The notes: generated from the sequence alone by a model not told the origin. A stretch of 64,000 nucleotides of DNA from Modicisalibacter sp049808615 (GCF_049808615.1 NZ_JBNCAN010000015.1:42277-106276), one strand, 5' to 3'. Positions 27,154-35,029 are shown, counted from the stretch's first letter. Made by a program: numbers and translations.

Positions 27154-28200
27154 TCAGTAGACGATGCGCGAGAAAATTGCCGCACGGTTTTTTTGCGTCC
27201 GTGCAGGCAAGCGATGGTAGGTTTCCGATTTTTCCAGCGCCTCTTCACTCGGGTAGATGACCGGATCGCTCTTGAACTCTGCCGGAAGTAATTCTTCGGC
27301 GGCCCGGTCGGGCGTGGCGTAATAGACGTACTCTGCAAGCCGTGCGGCGATCTCCGGCTCGTTGAGGAAATCGATGAACTGTTTAGCGGCAGCCTTCTCC
27401 GTCGAGGCACTGAGAATACTCAAATAGTCGACCCAGATATTGCCACCCTCCTTGGGGAGGACGAAGGCAATCTCATCATGATGCTCCTGCACCATCATGG
27501 CATCACCGTTGTACATCATGCTCATGGCGACCTGACCGTTTACCAAGGCTGAATTTTCATTCAGGGAGATGTACTTATAAGTTTTGACCGCGGGTGCCTG
27601 CGCCTGAAGCAGCGCCTCGGCTTGCTTGAGTTCCTGCGAATCGGTGCTGTTGAGCGAGTAACCGAGCGCCTTGAGTGCCGCACCGATCAAGTCTCTAGTA
27701 TCGCTATTCATGCTCACCCTGCCATGCAGCGCCTCCGTTGGCTGCAACAGATCCATCCAGCTTGAAACGGTGAAGGGCACGAGATCCTGACGGTAGGCGA
27801 TACCGAGCGTCCCCCAGAAATAGGGCACGCTATACACTTCCGCCTCCTCATGGATGGTGCGCCAGCGCGGGTCGATATGCTTCAGGTTGGGAATAGCCGC
27901 TTCATCGAGGGGCTCGAGCCAGCCACGTTTAGCCAGAATCCGAATCGAGGTGCCATCGATGAGCGCCACATCGAAGCCTCTACCCTCGGTCTCGACGAGA
28001 AGCTCATCCCGAGCGGCATCGGACTCAAAATAGGTTTGTTTCACTGTGATCCCGGTGCGCTGTTCGAACTCTGTCAGGATCTCGGGATCCATGTAATCCG
28101 TCCAATTGAGGAACGTCAGTTCCGTCGACTCCGTCGCCTGAACAGGAAGCCCGGCCATGAGCAGGAAGAGCGCCGCCCACGAGGCGTTGTATTTGTTCAT
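27154..28200 (-). CDS. Polyamine-type periplasmic binding protein, copy A (NspS-like)
   Basis: A 348-residue PotD/PotF-family binding protein; signal peptide MNKYNASWAALFLLMAGLP. FLNWTDYMDPEI and FEQRTGITVKQTYFES follow the spermidine/putrescine-binding pattern. It is immediately upstream of the GGDEF-EAL gene. Its C-terminus (LPAEFKSDPVIYPS, IFSRIVY) is nearly the same as in copies B and C. No ABC permease or ATPase gene is near, so a sensing role coupled to the c-di-GMP enzyme is more likely than uptake. Start taken at 28200; a GGTGCT motif precedes it as in copy C. Confidence 0.85.
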   Translation of the reverse strand: MNKYNASWAALFLLMAGLPVQATESTELTFLNWTDYMDPEILTEFEQRTGITVKQTYFESDAARDELLVETEGRGFDVALIDGTSIRILAKRGWLEPLDEAAIPNLKHIDPRWRTIHEEAEVYSVPYFWGTLGIAYRQDLVPFTVSSWMDLLQPTEALHGRVSMNSDTRDLIGAALKALGYSLNSTDSQELKQAEALLQAQAPAVKTYKYISLNENSALVNGQVAMSMMYNGDAMMVQEHHDEIAFVLPKEGGNIWVDYLSILSASTEKAAAKQFIDFLNEPEIAARLAEYVYYATPDRAAEELLPAEFKSDPVIYPSEEALEKSETYHRLPARTQKNRAAIFSRIVY

Positions 28201-28496
28201 CGTGATAGCACCTATCCCGTATCGTCGAGATCACTTCAATTAGACTAACCCTCGACTCTGCGATCTTCTCGGTCTTTTGGTCGTGACGTTTGTCAAGCAA
28301 CCGGAGTGTGATCGGCTGGGCCAAGCAAGCCCCAGGACGACATCGGATACCGCTATAGCTCGGTACTCGATTGTTTATCCGGATATCAGATGAATCGGCC
28401 AATAGGAATAAAGCTTTAGCAGCATTGATGAGACAGATCATGGCTTCTCACCAATCGAGCGATCCGCCTGGAATCTTGAGACATCTGATTCCTATC
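28201..28496. other. Leader of binding-protein copy A
   Basis: This 296-base gap contains no gene. It holds a degenerate copy (about 28362-28430) of the sequence motif that precedes each of the three binding-protein genes (ggatayCAGAT, then GGAAxAAAGCT), and the left arm of a hairpin that is intact upstream of copies B and C. Its promoter is not identified. Confidence 0.5.
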
Positions 28497-29579
28497 TTAG
28501 TAGACGATGCGCGAGAATATGGCCGAGCGACGTTTCTGCGTCCGTGCAGGCAAGCGGTGGTAGGTTTCCGATTTTTCCAATGCCTGTGCGCTGGGGTAGA
28601 CGACCGGGTCATTCTTGAATTCTGCCGGCAGGAGTTCTTCGGCGGCCCGATTGGGCGTGGCGTAATGAATATATTGAGCGTTTCGTGCGGCGATATCTGG
28701 CTCGTTGAGGAAGTCGATGAACCGCTTAGCGGCGGCCTTCTCCGTCGAGGCACTGAGAACGCTCAGATAGTCGACCCAGACATTACCGCCCTCCTCCGGG
28801 AGTACGAAGACTATATCCTCGTGATGCCCCTGCACCATCAAGGCGTCACCGCTATACATGATGCCCATGGCAATCTGGCCGCTTACCAGGGCGGAGTTTT
28901 CATCCAGAGAAAGGTATTTATAGGTCTTGACCGCGGGTGCCTGCGTCTTCAAGAGCGCCTCGGCTTCCTTTAGCTCCTCCACGTCGGTACTGTTGAGCGA
29001 GTGCCCGAGCGCTTTGAGAGCCGCGCCAATGAGTTCCGAACTATCACTGATCATGCTCACCTTACCCTGCAGCATTTGTGGTGGCTGAAACAGATCCATC
29101 CAGCTGGAAACGGTGAAAGGAACGAGATCCTGGCGATACGCGATACCCACCGACCCCCAGGAATAAGGCACACCGTATGCATCGGCCTCCTCATAAGTGG
29201 TACGCCAGCGCGGTTCGATATGCGTCAGATTGGGAATACCCGTTTCATCCAGGGGCTCGAGCCAGCCGCGCTTGGCTAGAATCCGAATCGAGGCGCCATT
29301 GATGAGCGCCACATCGAAGCCCTTACCCTCGGTCTCGAGCAGGAGTTCATTTCGAGAAGTATCGGAATCGAAATAACTTTGCTTCACCCTGATGCCGGTG
29401 CGCTGCTCGAACTCTGTCAGGATCTCCGGATCCATGTAATTCGACCAGTTGAGGAACAAAAGCTCCGTCGACTCCACCGCCTGGGCAGGAAGCCCGACCA
29501 TGAGAAAAAAGGGCGCCACCCATAAGGCGTTGCATTTGTTCATGCCGGCTTTGTACTTGTTCATTTTGGTGGAATTCAT
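28497..29579 (-). CDS. Polyamine-type periplasmic binding protein, copy B (NspS-like)
   Basis: A 360-residue paralogue of copies A and C, with the same family features (FLNWSNYMDPEI, FEQRTGIRVKQSYFDS) and C-terminus IFSRIVY. The start is ambiguous: MNSTKMNKYKAGMNKCNALW contains three methionines and no strong ribosome-binding site, though the longest version matches the leader of copy C. Signal peptide then ends at GLPAQA. It is separated from copy A by a full intergenic leader, so each copy appears to be transcribed from its own unit. Confidence 0.82.
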   Translation of the reverse strand: MNSTKMNKYKAGMNKCNALWVAPFFLMVGLPAQAVESTELLFLNWSNYMDPEILTEFEQRTGIRVKQSYFDSDTSRNELLLETEGKGFDVALINGASIRILAKRGWLEPLDETGIPNLTHIEPRWRTTYEEADAYGVPYSWGSVGIAYRQDLVPFTVSSWMDLFQPPQMLQGKVSMISDSSELIGAALKALGHSLNSTDVEELKEAEALLKTQAPAVKTYKYLSLDENSALVSGQIAMGIMYSGDALMVQGHHEDIVFVLPEEGGNVWVDYLSVLSASTEKAAAKRFIDFLNEPDIAARNAQYIHYATPNRAAEELLPAEFKNDPVVYPSAQALEKSETYHRLPARTQKRRSAIFSRIVY

Positions 29580-29590
29580 CGATTGCTTGC

Positions 29591-29685
29591 CCGAATATCA
29601 GTTGGATCGGCACATGGGAACAAAGCTTGAGCGGCATCGGCGAGGCAGGACGCGGCCCTTGCTGATAGAACGATCAGCAAGGGCC
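29591..29685 (-). repeat. Leader repeat and hairpin upstream of copy B
   Basis: Homologous to the leader of copies A and C. A perfect 13-base stem, arms 29654-29666 (ggcccttgctgat) and 29673-29685, loop six bases, sits between the stop of copy C and the start of copy B. On the minus strand it has no T-run, so it is not a classic terminator. It may stabilise or attenuate the transcript of copy C. Confidence 0.6.
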
Positions 29686-29707
29686 ATAAAACGGCGAATT
29701 TCAATGC

Positions 29708-30772
29708 TCAGTAGACAATGCGTGAGAAGATCGCCGAGCGGTTTTTTTGCGCCCGAGGAGGCAAGCGACGATAAGTCTCCGATCTTTCCAGCGCCTCCTT
29801 GCTCGGATAGATGATTGGATCGCTCTTGAACTCTGCCGGCAGAAGTTCTTCGGCGGCCAGATTGGGCGTGGCGTAATAGACGTATTGCGCAAGCCGCGCA
29901 GCGATCTCTGGCTCGTTGAGGAAATCGATGAACTTCTTGGCGGCGGCCTTCTTGGTGGAGGCGCTCAGCACGCTCAGGTAGTCGGTCCAGATGTTGCCGC
30001 CTTCCTTGGGGAGTACGAAGGCAATATTGTCATTGTATTCCTGCAACATCAGGGTATCGCCGTTATACATCATGCTCATGGCAACCTGCCCGGTCAGCAG
30101 AGCGGAGTCTTCGTTCAAGGAAAGGTATCGGTAGGTCTTGACTGCAGGTGCCTGGGATTGAAGTAGCGCCTCCGCTTCCTCGAGCTCCCCCGGATCGGTA
30201 CTGTTGAGCGAGTATCCAAGCGCCTTCAATGCCGCACCGATCATATCCGAGCTATCGCCAATCATGCTTATCTTGCCATGCAGCGCCTCAGACGGTCGCA
30301 ACAGGTCCATCCAGCTTGAAACAGTGAAGGGAACGAGATCCTTGCGATAGATAATACCGACCGTGCCCCAGAAATAAGGCACCCCATAGTCTTCGGCTTT
30401 TTCATGCTCGGTGCGCCAGCGCGGATCGATATGCTTCAGATTGGGAATATCCGTTTCACTGATGGGCTCAAGCCAGCCACGTTTAGCCAGAATCCGAATC
30501 GAGGCGCCATTGATGAGCGCCACATCGAAGCCCTTACCCTCGGTTTCGAGCAACAACTCATCCCGGGCGGTATCGGAATCGAAATAGCGTTGTGCCACTT
30601 TGATGCCGGTGCGCTCTTCGAACTCCACGAGAATCTTCGGATCCATGTAATCCTGCCAATTGAGGAACGTCAGCTCCGTTGCCGCCACCTGTGAGGGAAG
30701 TCCGGCGGTAAGCAGGAAGAGTGCCACCCATAAGGCTTTATACTTGTTTATAGCAACATAGTAACTGTTCAT
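29708..30772 (-). CDS. Polyamine-type periplasmic binding protein, copy C (NspS-like)
   Basis: A 354-residue paralogue with signal peptide ending at LPSQVAA; family features FLNWQDYMDPKI and FEERTGIKVAQRYFDS. Start taken at ATG 30772 (MNSYYVAINKYK); an in-frame upstream ATG (30787) matches the copy B start. It is the furthest upstream of the three copies. The C-terminal 60 residues are close to identical in all three, while mid-protein residues differ, consistent with different ligands. Confidence 0.82.
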   Translation of the reverse strand: MNSYYVAINKYKALWVALFLLTAGLPSQVAATELTFLNWQDYMDPKILVEFEERTGIKVAQRYFDSDTARDELLLETEGKGFDVALINGASIRILAKRGWLEPISETDIPNLKHIDPRWRTEHEKAEDYGVPYFWGTVGIIYRKDLVPFTVSSWMDLLRPSEALHGKISMIGDSSDMIGAALKALGYSLNSTDPGELEEAEALLQSQAPAVKTYRYLSLNEDSALLTGQVAMSMMYNGDTLMLQEYNDNIAFVLPKEGGNIWTDYLSVLSASTKKAAAKKFIDFLNEPEIAARLAQYVYYATPNLAAEELLPAEFKSDPIIYPSKEALERSETYRRLPPRAQKNRSAIFSRIVY

Positions 30773-30893
30773 GCTGATAGCACCCATCGATTGCCGGTGA
30801 AGGGACGCGATCGTCAAGCAGCCGGCATATGACTGGCTGGGCTAGGCATTACAAGGCAGGACACCCTCCAGGATGAACTCGAACATCGCCCGA

Positions 30894-31011
30894 ATCCGAT
30901 ACTCGACTACTCATCTGGATACCAGATAGATCGGCAGATGGGAATAAAGCTGTAGCTGCATCGATCCAGCAGGTTACGGCCCCTCATCGATCGAACGATC
31001 AACGAGAGGCC
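30894..31011 (-). repeat. Leader repeat and hairpin upstream of copy C
   Basis: Holds the leader repeat (30894-30965) and a hairpin at 30978-31011, arms ggcccctcatcgatcg and complementary. It also lies downstream of ubiK, so it may act as its 3' end. On the minus strand the hairpin has no T-run. Together with the copies upstream of A and B, this shows that gene, leader and hairpin were duplicated as one unit. Confidence 0.55.
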
Positions 31012-31068
31012 ATGGCATGAAGGATTCTGAGCACTGTGTCGATGAGCGCATCACCGCGGTCAGTGCGA

Positions 31069-31470
31069 TTAATTCTTTGCACCGTCGTCGGCAGGTTTAT
31101 CGCCACCGTCAGTACTTTTTGTCGTGCTCTCGCTCTCACCTTTAACGATATTGCCCGATGCCTTCGGTGCTGGAGGTGCCGCCGTATCAGCAGCCACCAT
31201 CCCCGGCGAGGCTGCCGCGCCAGCCTTGTCGTCTAGGGTGGCCTCCAACGTGGCGACCTGTTTTTCGAGGGCTTCGACCCGGCTGCGGGTGCGCTGCAGT
31301 ACATCCATGAGAATGTCGAAATCTTCCCGGGTCACCAGTTCCATGCGCTCAAAAGCACTGCGCATGGCCCCTTGCACGCTGCGCTGAATCTCTTCCGGGG
31401 CATGGGATGCATTCTGCAACCGCTCGCCCACTTGCTGTGCCAGCCGGCTAATCGGATCGTTGCCTGCCAT
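31069..31470 (-). CDS. ubiK: Ubiquinone biosynthesis accessory factor UbiK (BMFP domain)
   Basis: A 133-residue small coiled-coil protein. The BMFP domain covers residues 1-80 (DPISRLAQQVGERL; then RSAFERMELVTREDFDIL) with a coiled coil, and a disordered, Ala/Pro/Lys-rich tail. It assists UbiJ in aerobic ubiquinone synthesis and binds lipids. ATG 31470 follows AAAGGAGCGTCAT. Divergent from glnK. In many gammaproteobacteria this gene lies next to comM or amtB-glnK; here comM is about 6.5 kb away. Confidence 0.93.
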   Translation of the reverse strand: MAGNDPISRLAQQVGERLQNASHAPEEIQRSVQGAMRSAFERMELVTREDFDILMDVLQRTRSRVEALEKQVATLEATLDDKAGAAASPGMVAADTAAPPAPKASGNIVKGESESTTKSTDGGDKPADDGAKN

Positions 31471-31543
31471 ATGACGCTCCTTTACTCGATGAACTGTGCC
31501 CACTCTTAGTCTCCAAGCATACGCAAGGATGCCCTGATACGCA

Positions 31544-31560
31544 TGCGCCAGATTGGTGCA
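31544..31560. promoter_or_regulatory. NtrC-type binding site upstream of glnK
   Basis: TGCGCC-N5-GGTGCA, matching the NtrC consensus TGCACC-N5-GGTGCA at 11 of 12 fixed positions, 183 bases before the glnK start codon (start T at 31544, end A at 31560). Distance to the predicted sigma54 promoter fits an enhancer site. Confidence 0.65.
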
Positions 31561-31677
31561 GCGTGTTGACGACACGATATCTTGCAGTGCACAAACCATC
31601 TTCCACTCTAGCGCCCGACTATTTCAATCCTTCCGGAAATGCGTTTTAGCGTTTGATCTGAAAGGAAAAGTCTAATG

Positions 31678-31694
31678 CCGGCATGCAGCACGCA
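31678..31694 (+). promoter_or_regulatory. Candidate sigma54 promoter of glnK-amtB
   Basis: GG at 31680-31681 and GC at 31692-31693 are separated by exactly 10 bases, with sequence ccGGCATGcagcacGCa. It matches about 9 of 13 informative positions of the -24/-12 consensus. Predicted transcription start about 31705, 26 bases before the ATG. Confidence 0.5.
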
Positions 31695-31730
31695 TTCTGT
31701 TATCCGAGACGCCATCAGGAGACACGAGAA

Positions 31731-32069
31731 ATGAAACTCATCACCGCCATCATCAAGCCCTTCAAGCTCGATGATGTCCGCGAGGCCCTGGCCGACAACG
31801 GTGTACAAGGCATCACCGTCACCGAGGTCAAGGGCTTTGGCCGTCAGAAAGGGCACACCGAGCTCTATCGGGGGGCGGAGTATGTCATCGACTTTCTGCC
31901 CAAGGTAAAGATCGAGATTGCCGTGGACGACGACCGGGTCGAAGGCGTGCTCGACGCCATCGTGCAATCAGCCAATAGCGGGCGCATTGGTGACGGCAAG
32001 CTTTTCGTCACCCCCTTGGAGGATGTCATCCGCATTCGAACCGGTGAACGCGGGCCCGACGCAGTCTAG
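31731..32069 (+). CDS. glnK: Nitrogen regulatory PII protein GlnK (copy 1)
   Basis: A 112-residue PII protein that senses 2-oxoglutarate and ATP/ADP and controls AmtB. The T-loop has the uridylylation residue Tyr51 in LYRGAEYVIDFLPK; the PII C-terminal signature DGKLFVTPLEDVIRIRTGE is intact. ATG 31731 follows CAGGAGACACGAGAA; longer in-frame forms are not supported. It is 12 bases before amtB in the usual operon. GlnB/GlnK cannot be told apart by sequence here; linkage to amtB argues for GlnK. Confidence 0.96.
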   Translation: MKLITAIIKPFKLDDVREALADNGVQGITVTEVKGFGRQKGHTELYRGAEYVIDFLPKVKIEIAVDDDRVEGVLDAIVQSANSGRIGDGKLFVTPLEDVIRIRTGERGPDAV

Positions 32070-32081
32070 GAGACGACAACA

Positions 32082-33326
32082 ATGCCAGAACTCAATTACG
32101 CGCTTGATACATTCTACTTTCTCATCTGCGGCGTGCTGGTCATGTGGATGGCCGCCGGCTTCGCGATGCTGGAAGCTGGCCTGGTGCGCTCGAAGAACAC
32201 CGCGGAGATCCTGACCAAAAACATCGTGCTATTCGCCATCGCTTGCACAATGTATCTACTGATCGGCTACACCCTCATGTATGCCAGTAGTGCGGGGGGC
32301 TTCCTTCCCAGCCTGGGCTTTCTGATCGGCGAGGAAAATAGCGTCGATGCAGTGCTCGCCGGCGGCGACGATGCGCCCTACTACTCTGCCCGGGCGGATT
32401 TCTTTTTCCAGGTGGTCTTCGTTGCCACCGCCATGTCCATCGTTTCAGGCGCCGTGGCCGAACGCATGAAACTCTGGGCTTTTCTGGCCTTCGCGGTGGT
32501 CATGACCGCCTTGATCTATCCGGTATCCGGTTTCTGGACCTGGGGCGGTGGCTGGCTCTCGGAGCTCGGTTACTCGGATTATGCCGGGTCCGGCATCGTG
32601 CATCTGGCCGGCGCTTCCGCCGCGCTTGCCGGGGTGCTGGTACTGGGTCCACGCCGGGGTAAATACGGCAGGAATGGCGCCATCTACGCCATTCCTGGAG
32701 CCAACATGCCCTTGGCGACGCTGGGTACCTTCATCCTGTGGATGGGCTGGTTCGGTTTCAATGGCGGCTCGGAGCTCAAGGTGTCCGATATCGGCTCTGC
32801 CAATAACGTGGCCCAGGTGCTGCTCAACACCAACGCCGCGGCCGCCGGAGGGGTGATCGGCGCCTTGATCCTGGCCAAGCTATGGTTTCGCAAGGCGGAC
32901 CTGACCATGATCCTGAATGGCGCTATCGGAGGGCTGGTCGCGATCACCGCGGATCCTCTCTCTCCCACCGGACTAGGCGCAACACTCATCGGGGCCATCG
33001 GCGGGGCCATCGTGCTGGTGGGCATCGTCACACTGGACAAACTCAGGATCGATGATCCAGTAGGCGCCATATCGGCTCACGGTATCGCCGGCATCTGGGG
33101 TGTGATGGTGGTGCCTTTCACTAACAGCGACGCGAGCTTCGGCCCCCAGTTGATCGGTACCGTCGCTATCTTCTCCTGGGTGTTCATTGCCAGCCTGATC
33201 GTGTGGTTGATCCTCAAGGCGATCATAGGCATCCGTGTCAGTGAAGAGGAAGAATATGAGGGGGTCGATCTGGTCGAGTGCGGACTAGAGGCCTATCCCG
33301 AGTTCATGGTCGGCGGCAATCGATGA
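32082..33326 (+). CDS. amtB: Ammonium transporter AmtB
   Basis: A 414-residue trimeric channel with 11 membrane helices. Family signatures: AAGFAMLEAGLVRSKN in the first third, DYAGSGIVHLAGASAALAG with the conserved histidine of the pore, and GGLVAITADP; the second conserved histidine lies in ISAHGIAGIWG. No signal peptide is seen; the N-terminus MPELNYALDTFY enters the first helix directly. ATG 32082 follows AGGAGACGACAAC. Ends 36 bases before an intrinsic terminator that separates it from the second glnK. Confidence 0.97.
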   Translation: MPELNYALDTFYFLICGVLVMWMAAGFAMLEAGLVRSKNTAEILTKNIVLFAIACTMYLLIGYTLMYASSAGGFLPSLGFLIGEENSVDAVLAGGDDAPYYSARADFFFQVVFVATAMSIVSGAVAERMKLWAFLAFAVVMTALIYPVSGFWTWGGGWLSELGYSDYAGSGIVHLAGASAALAGVLVLGPRRGKYGRNGAIYAIPGANMPLATLGTFILWMGWFGFNGGSELKVSDIGSANNVAQVLLNTNAAAAGGVIGALILAKLWFRKADLTMILNGAIGGLVAITADPLSPTGLGATLIGAIGGAIVLVGIVTLDKLRIDDPVGAISAHGIAGIWGVMVVPFTNSDASFGPQLIGTVAIFSWVFIASLIVWLILKAIIGIRVSEEEEYEGVDLVECGLEAYPEFMVGGNR

Positions 33327-33361
33327 GCCTCGACACACCGGTGAGCTGGCGTGCTCCTACT

Positions 33362-33387
33362 GGCCCTCTTCGGAGGGTCTTTTTTAT
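33362..33387 (+). terminator. Terminator after amtB with UUCG loop
   Basis: GGCCCTC (33362-33368) and GAGGGTC (33373-33379) pair around a TTCG tetraloop, followed by TTTTTTATT. A textbook intrinsic terminator on the plus strand. Confidence 0.93.
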
Positions 33388-33497
33388 TCATGGGGATGGC
33401 GGTGTATGCTTTATGTCCATCAATGCTGCAAACTCGACCCCCCGGTAGTCATCACGCACCCGGGCAGGCTGTTCAAAGGACGCGAGGAATACCCCCC

Positions 33498-33836
33498 ATG
33501 AAACTGGTGACCGCTATCATCAAGCCCTTCAAACTCGACGACGTCCGCGAATCTCTTTCCGAGATCGGCGTGCAGGGTATCACTGTAACCGAGGTCAAGG
33601 GATTCGGCCGACAGAAAGGCCATACCGAGTTGTACCGCGGTGCGGAATATGTCGTCGACTTTCTACCCAAGGTCAAGCTGGAAGTCGCCGTGGACGATAA
33701 CATGGCCGAACAGGTCATCGATGCGATCACTGAGGTGGCTAATACGGGCAAGATCGGCGATGGCAAGATCTTCGTCTCGGCGCTGGAGCAGGTCATCCGC
33801 ATCCGCACCGGCGAAACCGGCAAAGATGCAGTCTGA
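33498..33836 (+). CDS. Nitrogen regulatory PII protein (GlnK/GlnB, copy 2)
   Basis: A 112-residue second PII protein, similar to copy 1 along its whole length, with Tyr51 in the T-loop (LYRGAEYVVDFLPK) and C-terminus IRIRTGETGKDAV. It follows the amtB terminator and so needs its own promoter, which I could not identify. ATG 33498 is preceded by CGAGGAATACCC; an in-frame start at 33351 would add a hydrophobic leader of no plausible role. The 3' end of the gene is repeated in tandem right after it. Confidence 0.9.
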   Translation: MKLVTAIIKPFKLDDVRESLSEIGVQGITVTEVKGFGRQKGHTELYRGAEYVVDFLPKVKLEVAVDDNMAEQVIDAITEVANTGKIGDGKIFVSALEQVIRIRTGETGKDAV

Positions 33837-34081
33837 TACACCAAGCGCTCAGGTGGCTCTCTTTACTTCAGCAAGATCGGCGATGGCAAGATCTTCGTCT
33901 CGGCGCTGGAGCAGGTCATCCGCATCCGCACCGGCGAAACCGGCAAGGATGCAGTCTGATACACCAAGCGCTCAGGTGGCTCTCTTTACTTCAGCAAGAT
34001 CGGCGATGGCAAGATCTTCGTCTCGGCGCTGGAGCAGGTCATCCGCATCCGCACCGGCGAAACCGGCAAGGATGCAGTGTA
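33748..34081 (+). repeat. Tandem 123-bp repeat of the glnK copy 2 3' end
   Basis: Three copies of a unit that begins at gcaagatcggcg: 33748-33870, 33871-33993 and 33994-34081 (partial). Unit length 123 bp (41 codons), so each copy is in phase with the gene. Each unit holds the last 28 codons of the PII gene, its stop (TGA, TGA, then TAA), and a 34-base spacer. Copies differ at a few sites only (for example aaagat/aaggat). Translation would stop at the first TGA, so copies 2 and 3 probably lie in the 3' untranslated region. Confidence 0.92.
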
Positions 34082-34103
34082 ATGGCCTTTATGGCCGACA
34101 GCA

Positions 34104-34880
34104 TTATTTCTCCACGAAAGCGCGCTCGATGACGTAGTCACCGGGCTCGCCCATACGGGGAGAAATCTTGAAGCCGAGGCTGTCGAGCAGCGCGCTGGTA
34201 TCGACCAGCATCGCCGGGCTACCGCAGATCATCGCGCGATCCTGACGCGGATCGAGAGTGGGAACACCGACATCTTCGAACAATTTTCCGGTGCTGATAT
34301 GGTCGGTCAGCCGCCCCATGGTATGGAACTCTTCCCGGGTCACGGTCGGGTAATAAATCAGCTTGTCGCGGATCTCATCACCCAGATACTCATGATCCGG
34401 CAGCGTCTTGCTGATGAAGTCCGCATAGGCCAGTTCATTGACATGGCGCACGCCGTGTACCAACACGATCTTCTCAAAACGCTCGTAGACCTCCGGATCC
34501 TGGATCAGGCTCATGAACGGCGCCAGACCGGTACCGGTGGACAGCAGGTAAAGATTGCGTCCGGGGAGTAGATCGTCAGTAACCAAGGTGCCCGTCGGCT
34601 TACGGCTGACCATGATCTGATCGCCGACCTTCAGGTGCTGCAGACGTGAGGTCAAGGGGCCATCCTGCACCTTGATGCTGAAGAATTCGAGATGATCCTC
34701 GTAGTTGGGGCTGGCAATCGAATAGGCACGCATCAGCGGCTTGCCCTGCACTTCCAAACCGATCATCACGAACTGACCATTCTTGAAGCGAAGACTGCGC
34801 TCTCGAGTGGTGCGAAAGGTAAATAACGAGTCATTCCAGTGATGAACGCTAAGCACATCCTCAAGTGCGAACTTGCTCAT
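34104..34880 (-). CDS. fpr: Ferredoxin-NADP+ reductase
   Basis: A 258-residue flavoprotein. FAD site in PLMRAYSIASP, NADP-binding STGTGLAPFMSL, and the C-terminal ERAFVEK of bacterial Fpr. It transfers electrons between NADPH and ferredoxin or flavodoxin and takes part in oxidative stress response. ATG 34880 follows TTGGAGATATT. Divergent from a LysR gene, as in Pseudomonas fpr-finR. Confidence 0.95.
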   Translation of the reverse strand: MSKFALEDVLSVHHWNDSLFTFRTTRERSLRFKNGQFVMIGLEVQGKPLMRAYSIASPNYEDHLEFFSIKVQDGPLTSRLQHLKVGDQIMVSRKPTGTLVTDDLLPGRNLYLLSTGTGLAPFMSLIQDPEVYERFEKIVLVHGVRHVNELAYADFISKTLPDHEYLGDEIRDKLIYYPTVTREEFHTMGRLTDHISTGKLFEDVGVPTLDPRQDRAMICGSPAMLVDTSALLDSLGFKISPRMGEPGDYVIERAFVEK

Positions 34881-34898
34881 AATATCTCCAATGTATAT

Positions 34899-34919
34899 AG
34901 CTTTAAATTATATAAAGCT
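34899..34919. promoter_or_regulatory. Palindrome in the fpr-finR intergenic region
   Basis: AGCTTTA (34899-34905) and TAAAGCT (34913-34919) flank a seven-base AT centre, just upstream of the fpr start. The gap is strongly AT-rich. It is a candidate operator for the divergent LysR regulator. Confidence 0.4.
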
Positions 34920-34991
34920 CTTCAATACCATCTTTAAATTATATTCTGCAAACAAATATCTGTTAAATGGTTTATATGGATAACCCTTATC

Positions 34992-34997
34992 TATAAT
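34992..34997 (+). promoter_or_regulatory. Possible -10 element of the LysR (finR) gene
   Basis: TATAAT perfect hexamer 33 bases before the start codon at 35030. A convincing -35 element at the right distance was not seen. Confidence 0.35.
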
Positions 34998-35029
34998 GCA
35001 GATATCAATGCGTATCCTGGATATCCGTC

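Noticed and set aside
33640..34137. Repetitive 165-residue frame across the PII 3' repeats
   Set aside because: A frame-shifted reading of the 123-bp repeats. The repeats are in phase with the PII gene in another frame, and this frame has no start signal.
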